Below are positions 51,101-60,100 of a DNA stretch of 64,000 bases, one piece after another. The stretch's first letter is position 1, and every line of letters begins with the position of its first letter. Below the pieces are notes generated by a model, which saw nothing but the letters and a program-made list of their open reading frames with translations, was not told the origin of the DNA and made no database searches. This stretch comes from Quatrionicoccus australiensis. GTDB taxonomy: Bacteria > Pseudomonadota > Gammaproteobacteria > Burkholderiales > Rhodocyclaceae. The stretch lies in assembly GCF_020510525.1 (NCBI RefSeq), contig NZ_CP075188.1:2852001-2916000 (forward strand), written 5' to 3'. The translations under genes and the position numbers were made by a program.

Positions 51101-54100
51101 GCTACCGTCGATGGCCGACACCTTGATGGCATCGGCAGCGGTGCCAGTAACGTCGATATTGGCGGCGTTCTTGATGGTGGCAGTCGTATGTCCTTTGATG
51201 CGATTGATGGAAACCGCTCCGCCAAGCGCAAACGCGGCGGAATTGCTACCGCCGCCGGCACCGGCGACGGTGATGTTATTGATGCTGGCGGAATAGCTAC
51301 CCTCCACCAGCAGTAGCTTGGCAGTAATGCTGCCGGACACATCGCGGATCACCGCGCTGACGGAGTTCTGTGTCGTGCCGGTGCCGTCGATAGGGTCACC
51401 ACCCAGATAGTTGTAGCTCACCGAGGCGCCCACCGCGCCGGAAGCTCCCTTGGCACCGATGCCGGAAATGGCGATGGCACCGGCCAACGCGTTGATGGTC
51501 GAGGTGTCGCTGGCCTTCACGGATAAGGTGCCGTTGGCGGCGCTGATCGACTGGCTGGCGTCGATGTCGGAAATGCGCGCTTCGATGTTGTTGCAAATCC
51601 AGTTCAAAGCCACCGAGCCGGCGCCAGCAAAACTTGGCCCACCGGAGCCGGAAACAGCCACGGCAGCAATCTGCGCATCAAGACCAGGCGGCAGGTCAGT
51701 AGGCTTGGCGAATGTCGCCGCGACGGCAATGTCGCCATTGGTGGCTGTCAGGGTCGCCATTTCGACGACGGCGGCAACCGTGTCCTTGACTTGGTTGACA
51801 GCTACTGCAATCCCGGCCGCGCCAGTACCATTGGTAGACGCACTGATGGCGCCAGCCAGAGTAGCAATAGACGCGGCATCGTCAGCATTGACTGCAATTC
51901 CCTGGCCTGCCTCAACTGTGGTGGTGACCGCATCGGACGTAACGCTGTCGGTGATGCGCGCGTCAACAGTATCCTGAATGAAACTGAAGGCAAACGAACC
52001 AGAGAGTGCAACACCACTGGAACCGGTGCCGACACCGGCACCGACGACGATATTGATATCGCGAGCACGCTCTTGGGCAGAAATGACGACATTGCCGATG
52101 GTGGCGGACACCTTGGCGTTGTCGATGGCCGCCTTGACGCTGTTCTGGATCGAATTGACGCCGATGGCGGCACCGATCGCGGTACCCCCGGTAGACACAC
52201 CCAGAGCGCCGGAGCCGGAACTCACCTGCGAGTTGTCGGCCGCCAGTACGCTCACGTCGCCGTTCTCCGCCGTGACGGTCTTGCCGCTCGGCGTATTGCT
52301 GATGTGCGCATCGACGTTCATGCGCACGAAGTTGAGGGCAACCACGGCGGCGCCGGAAAGGCCCTTGCCGCCAGCGCCGCCAGCGGTGACAGCCACCAGT
52401 TGGGCGCCGACAGAGGGAAGATCGACGGACGTGCCGGCGAGATTCAACGACTTGGGCCGAATGGTGAAGGTCTGGGCGTCGTTGCCGGCGCCGGTGAACA
52501 GCAGCGTGTCGCCGGCTTGGGCAGCAACCAGACTGGAGGCCAGACGGAAGTCGTTGGCATCAACCTTCACCACGTAATAGGTGGCACCGTCCTGCAAGCC
52601 GGCAATGGCGGTGCCGCCGTTGGCGTGATAGGTCACGGCATCGCCGGTGGCAAGACCGTGATTGGTCAGTTTCACGGCATCCGGCACGGCGGCAGCGACG
52701 ACGCTCGCGGACGTGGCGACTGCAAAACTCTGTACACGAGAGAAGAGCTGCGACTGATCGCCCGCGGCGGTCAGATCAATGGCGGTGCCGGCCAGCGCGT
52801 TGGCCTGGCTGCTCGCCAGCTTGAAGTCGTTGTTATCAACCTTGATCACGTAATAGGTGCTGCCGGATGACAAGCCACCGATTGCCGTGCCTGTGCCCGG
52901 GTCATAAACCACGGCATCGCCGGTGGACCAGCCGTGGCCAGCCAGCGCAACAGAGTTGTGGGTGATATCAACCGCAGTGCTGACGTCGGCAACGGTCTTG
53001 GCTTGGGATATGGAGGCAGTGCCACTGCCGGCAGAGGTGAAATGGATGGTATTGCCGGCAAAGGCATCGTCCAGGCTGGCGGCAAGCTTCAAGCTGTTGT
53101 CGCCAGTCTTGACGACGTAGTAGGTGTTGCCCGATGTCAGGCCGCCGATAGCCGTACCCGATCCCGCGTCATAGACCACGGCGTCGCCGGTCGCGTATCC
53201 GTGGCTGGCAAGCGTGATGGCATCGGTGGTGGCGTCAACCGCGCTGGTCGGCACGGTTACCGCGCGGCCGGCGGCTGGACCGTCGCTGGTCTGGGTGGGA
53301 TCATCCAGGCCGGCGGTGATGATAACGCTGCGGCCAGCGACTGCCTGGCTCGAATCAATGTAGGCAGTGACCCCGGCGGCGGTAACGCCCGTCGCGCCGA
53401 CGGTAAGCTTCTTGGTACCCAGGGAATTGCCGTCACTATCCTTGGCGGCACCATCAAACAGACCAATGAGATTCGGATCGGCGGCGTTATTGGTGCTGCC
53501 GACGTAGTTGTAGGCAAACAGCCCGCCGACGGCCTTGTCGCCCGAGGAAATGGCGACAGACAAGGCGGCGCTGGCCAGGGTGGCCGATTCGCTTGCCTTG
53601 ACGAGAATGTCGTTGCTATTGCCGCGAGCACGCACATCACTGCCCGAAATGTGGCTATCGATGGTGTTGGCGATGGCATTGATGGTCAAGCCACCTGCGA
53701 CGGCGGTGCCGTTGCCACCTGCGCTGATGCCGCCAGCGATGCCCACGCCAACCAGCAGCGCATTGGACTTAGCGACAACGCTCACCGTGCCGGCAGCATC
53801 GACCGTGGAGCTTTCGATGGCCGCCGTAATGCCGTCGCTGATGCGGTTCCAGGACAGGGAGATGCCGACTGCGCTGGCGTTGGTGGACACACCCAACCCG
53901 CCCGTGATGCCCACCAGGGTCGCGCTGTCAGTGGCGCTAACGGTGACCGCGCCCACCGAACGAGCGCTAGTAGCAGCTGTAGTAGTGCCTAGCGTCGAGC
54001 CGGTGATGCGAGCGCTGACACCATTGGTGATGTCATTGAAGGCGAGCGATCCACCGATGGCCAGTTGCTTGCCACCGGCGGCGCCAATGGCAAGGTTGGC

Positions 54101-57100
54101 CAGTACGCTGCTTTCGTTGGCGGTGACACTGACCGCCCCGGTGGTCTTGAGGGTGGAACTCTCGATGCTGGCAGCAACCGTATCGACGATGACGTCGGCG
54201 GCCAATGCCACGCCGAAGCCTTTGCCCTTACTGGCGGCAAAGCCGCCGGCTAAGCTGTAGATGGAAGCCGCGTCGAGGGCACTGACCGTCACCGCACCGG
54301 TGGAGGTGTCGCCGGTGAAGACGTTCTTGATGCGCGCGACGACGCTATTGTTGACTGCATTCACCGACAGGGTGCCGCCAATGGCAGTGGCGTTGTTGGT
54401 GTCGGAACCACCGCCGCCCGTGGCGACGCCAAGGGAAGCCGTGGCCGCAATGAGCAAGGCATGGCTTTCGGCATCCACCGTGAGAGCGCCGACGTGCGTG
54501 AAGCTGTGGGTCGCATTGCCCAGAGACTCGGCATAGGCACCGACGCTGTTGTGCAGGAAATTGAAGGATAGACCGCCGGCGACGCCGGTCTTGCCACCAA
54601 AGGAGCCCGCGCCACCCAGCGAAATGATATTGGTGCTATCGATGGCCTGCACCGTCACTGGACCGGAAACCGTGCTGTCGCCGGTGATGTTGCGCAAGAC
54701 CGCTTCCGTGGTATTCACGGTAACGGCGACGCCGATGGAGCCAGAAAAGGCGCTGCCCTTGCCCCCCTGGGCAGCAGCGACGGCCGCCGAGGCGCCGACG
54801 ATCCATCCGCCGCGCGTCGCTTTGTCGTCCACCTGGGTCGCCGTCAGGCTGACCACGTCGTCGATATAGGCGCCCGTGGTACCCATGACGAAGTTGAAGC
54901 CGACACCGCCGGCCACGGCGACGGCCGAGCTTTGGCCGGTGGCCTTGGCGAAGGCCACCGCCCCGGCAAGGGAACCAACCGAGGTATCATTAACCGCATT
55001 TACGGTGAGCTTGGCCGTCGTTACCGTACCGGTCTTGCGCACAGCGGCGCGGGCGTTGTCGTAAACGAAGTCGACAGCTACCGAGCCGGCGCCGGCAAAG
55101 GAACTCTTGCTGCTGTCGTCCCCGGCAACTTTGGCAGCCTGATCGCCGATGGTCTGGAGGGCATCGCCGACGCCGCCGGACTGGTCGGTGCTATCACTGC
55201 CGCTGTCTCCAGTCGACTTGGTCTTGGTCTTCAGTTCGCCGAGCACGCTGCCCCATTTGGTCTGCCAGTCGGACAGGGCCTGGTTCATGGCCGTCGAACC
55301 GTCCGAACCTTGGGTACCGCCGGTACCCAGCGTGGGTGCCTTGGTCTGCTCGGTCTTCTGCGCCTGACTGCCCGTGGCGGCTGCACCGGCAACAGCGAAG
55401 GCACCCGCAAAGCCGTGGTTTTCGGCATCCACGCTGACATCGCCTAGGGCAGTGAAATAGCCCGTGCCGGGGCCAGTATCAGTTGTATCCTCGAAGCTGG
55501 TACCGATCAGCGCCTCGGTATTGCGCACCAGGGTGTTAATCGCTATAGAGGCGCCGATGCCGGTGGAATCGGAAATAGCCACCGAGCCGGCGACGGTGAC
55601 TAGGTAGCTTTCGTCGGTGGCTGCGACATTGACCGCGCCGGTGTTGGCCTTAGCCGAGCGACCGACGGTAATCTGGGCACCGTTGTCAATCTGTGCCAGG
55701 GTGCTGTCCACAATCACCCCGACATCGAGGGTACCAGCCACATTGAGAGCCCGTCCGGTGGCGGCGGGTCCTTCCGTCGCTGCGCCGGACTTGCTGCCCG
55801 AGGCAGCGAGCGTAACGACGATGTTTTTGCTGTCGGCGGTAACGTCGAGGAAGTCGGCGTAGAGCTTAACGCCGTCTTCGATCTTTGCCGTCACATCATT
55901 GACAAACACGTAGCCACCGCCCGCAACGCCAACCGATTTTCCGCCAGCCGCAGAGGCAGAGCCGCCGCCCGGCCCACCCCAACTTGAGGTATTGAGACTC
56001 ACCTTGCCGGTGGCATCTTTGGTGAACCAATCAGTAACCTTATCGCCCGGCCCGTTGATGGTCTTGAAGTTACCGACGAGGTTAATTTCGTCGCTTTCGC
56101 TGGAAGCGGCAACGGTGACCTTCTGGCCGAAATCGTTGATCTCACCTGTTGTTGCATCCGTATTACCGGCAGACGAACTGCGATAGCTCGCATCCTGGTT
56201 GATCTTGGCGCCATTCTGGATGACCGCGCTAGCGCCGTGATGAATGTAGGAGACAGTAATCGCACCGGCCAGGGACGAGGACTGACCGGCGGCGGAAGAC
56301 TGAGCCCAGGTGTCCACCAGGTTGTTGTCCAGACCCAGGTTGTCGTTCAGATAGCCGGCTACCGAACTCAGCACGCTGGTCTTCAACTGGCTGACATAAC
56401 CGCCGTTATCTTTCCAGAGGTTTGTGTCGGTGAAATCCGTCTTTGACAAGTCGGTGGAGAGGGGAGTATCGCCGATGTACTCGTACCAGGTACCCTCGTC
56501 GCCACCGCCGGTGTGACCGGATTTGACTTCCACCTTATCGCCCTTGCTGACGGACGAACTGCCATCGTCGGTCGTGAAGTCGGGTTTCGGCTGGAAGGCA
56601 TCAACAAGACTTGCGCCCCACAGGGAAGCCGGGTCAATCTGGTTGAGCGAATTGGCTGTCACCGAAAGCTCACCGCCCGCGTTGACCGTCGCATTGCCGG
56701 CGATGTGGGCATCGGCCCGGTCATCAAGCAGGGCAAAGCCGACAGCGAAGCCCCCACCGAAGTTAGCGGTCTTCTGGGCAGCCTTTTCCGTCGAGTTGGA
56801 CGCCCGCGTGGACGCCGTGACGGAAGGACGGTTGGACGCCTCGGCATCCACCGTTATCTTGCCATCGGCATTGACACTGGCCGTATGACCGACAACACCA
56901 TCGCCGATACGCGCCTCCACATTACGAAAATCCAGTTGCGCAGCCAAGGCGCCGGAGAGGTCAAATTTATTGGAGGCGGGAGAATTTATCAGGCTCTCGA
57001 CCTTCGTCACCACACCGCCGATAACCGGCGTTGTCTTGAGCTTGGTGACAAGATCCTTGCCCGCCTTCGAAACCTTGTCGAGATACGGCTTCAACTTGGT

Positions 57101-60100
57101 TTCCAGCGACTTGTAGGCACTCGAACCCGTAACCAGCGATTTTTGCCCGTCTTTGAGCGCCCCGTTGATATCGTCGACACCACCCCAGGGGCCATCCTCG
57201 CCGGTACTCGAAGTAGCGCTGACGCCGCCACTGGAGTCGACACCGAAACTCAGCGGAATATAACCACCAAATTTGATTTTGGAGGTGACGGAATCTTCCG
57301 TGTGGCTAGCGGTTACGGAGACATCCGTACCGGCGCTCGCCGTGCCGTCCAACCGGGCGCGGGTCTGGCCAGTTTCGACCGACACCCCCACGGCCAAGCC
57401 CACCTTGCCCTCGGTTCCCGCATCGGCAGAGGGAGCCACCAGCACCTGATTCACCGTGGCAGCGTTGAGATTGAGGTTGCCGAAAGCATTCAAGGTCGAG
57501 CCGGCATTGGCAAGGACCTCGGTATCGGTGCATACCACGGCCACGGCCACGGCTATGCTATAGCCGCCGAGAGGGTCCGGCGCCGACTTGACATTGGCAT
57601 AATTGTTAGCCAGGGCATTCAGGGTCAGATCACCGCCGGAGGTGGTAATGGAACCGTCAATGGTGATCCTGGAGGTAGTAACAACGACACCGACGGCAAC
57701 GCCAAGACCCTTTTGCAGCGTCAATAGCGGCTTCACCGAACCGTTGGCAATGGTATCGGCCTCGAAACTGCCGGCACTGATCAGCGCATGGCTGCCGATG
57801 TCGATGGTCGCCGTGGCAATGCTGACAGAAACTGCCGCCTCGGCCGACAGGCTCTCGATGACGCCGATGATGGCCTGGGCGGCATCGTCCAGCGTGTCGC
57901 CGAAGTTGTAGCTGCCAATCTTGGCGTCGGCTTTGGGAATATCGAAGCGAGCGGCCTCGGCCTTGGCCTTGACGGTGACTGTACCGCCGCTGATGATCGT
58001 GTTGGCGCCGGTGCTGCCGATGACGACGGAGGCTTCGTTGACGTCCACGTTGGCGAAACCGAAGCCGGTGAAGTCCTTGACCAGATCCTGGGCGAGGATG
58101 TTGATGCTGCCCGTGCCGGCGAGCAGCTTGGCGCCGTTATCGATAATAATGGACTTGCCTTGCAGGGAAATATTCTTGTTGGTAGCCAGCGTACTGATCG
58201 TGTGACCGTTCAAGTTGATACTGTCGGCAACGATGGAAATGTTGTGCGACGAGGTGATGTCGTCTTGGATGTTGCCGTTGGTGAATTTCAGCGTGGAATT
58301 AGCCGCCTTCGTTCCTGCACTGCCAACGGTGGCGCTGTCGAGTTGAGTCAGCCCGGTGACCTCCAGGGAATTGCTGAGGCCCACGTTGTCGACGATGGTG
58401 ACGCTGGCAAGGGCACTGACATCCACCATATAGACGTTGTTGCCGGTGCCGCCCTTGAGCGTGTCGGCACCGCCGCCACCGGTCAGCGTGACATCGCCGG
58501 TGAAGGTATGGGCGTCCAGGGTCTGGGCGCTGCCATTGCCACTGATCGAGGCGACTTCGATACTTGAAAGGGTCGTTCCGGCAAGGCTGCTATTGGTCAG
58601 GGTAGCGCTGACACCTCCCACATCGGCAATCAGCGTATCGCTACCGCCGTAGCCGTTGATTGATGTGGCGCCAGATGTCCATACCAGAGTGTCATCGCCG
58701 GCCGTCCCCTTGAGGACGCCACCACCGGCCAGTCGGACATGGGCGTTGCTCTTGAGGATACTGCCGGTCAGGGTGGCGCCGCTGCCGGTGGCAGCGATGC
58801 CGAGGTCGGCGGCAGCGGTAGCACCGTTCAAGGCCGCGACGGAAAGATTGCCACTGCCGGCGCCACTGTCGGTGATCACGATCCGACCGCTGGCGTTCAG
58901 GCTCGCCGACAAACGGCTGCTCGCCGTGTTCAGCGCGTCGAAGACGTCTTGCAGGGTGTTGAGCCCCGCCAGGTCGACATCTACATGGGTGCCGTCGCGC
59001 AAGGTGACGCGCATGTCGGCGAGACTTTCCACCTGGCCGATGCCGTTGTCAGTGCCGGCAGCATTGGTCAGGAAACCGAGTTGCGTGACCGCCGTGATGC
59101 CGGTGAAGGCGCTGGCATCGAGGCTGTTGCTGCTACCAGCACCGGTCAGGTTGGCGTATTCGATGCCGACGAGCAGGTCGGTTTCGCTGCCAATGACGAG
59201 ACTGGAATTGGTAAGCGTAATATTGGCGTTGGACGCGCGGCTTTCAATCACGGTATCAAGGCTGGCACCACCATTCAGGAGGTCGCTACCACCGCCGCCG
59301 GTAAGCTGGTCGTTGCCCAGGCCGCCAATCAAGGTGTCGATGCTCGCACCACCGACAAGGACGTCGTCGCCGGCACCACCGTCCAGATAAACGCTGCCGG
59401 TGAAGGCCGAAGCGTCCATCAGGTTATCGTTGTAATCGCCATACAGCCGGGCTTTCTGTATATTGCTCAGGGTGTCCTGAATGCCACTGCCCATGGTGGT
59501 ATGCGCGACTGTAACGCTGCCACCGGTGAGATTGGTGGAATTCACGCTGATCGCAGTCATTGCCTCACCAGCCAAGTTGCCGGTGAAGGCGATCGTCCAC
59601 GCCTTGGTGTTGTCGCTGAAACCCACGGTCACGTCCGTGCGACCAATGCCATCAAGGCGCGTCAGTTCGGCTTCAAGCTCGTCGGCACTGGCATCCCAGG
59701 CAATGTCGCGGGTAGTCTCCGCCTGGCCGGCAACGGTCACGGTCAGGTTGAAGGTTCCACCGGTCACACCCGAGCCCCGGGTCAGGGTCTGCACATCGTT
59801 GGTGCCGTCGCCCATGTCCAGCGAACTGCTGGCAAGTACAAAACGGTTGTTGCCGAATTCAATCAGGGTGTTGCTGCCACCTCCGCCGTCGATAGTGTCG
59901 GCACCTGCCCGGCCGAGCAGGGTATCGTCGCCGCTGCCACCACGGAGGGTGTCACCGCCGACACCACCGTCCAGAGTCACGCTCCCCAAGGTGAAGGCGC
60001 TAGCGTCGAGGGTGTTGGCGTTGTCGCCGCCTACTAGGATAGCGTGCAGGATGCTGTTTCCGACTAGATTGTCAGTGCCTCCTGCCCCACCCGCTCCGAT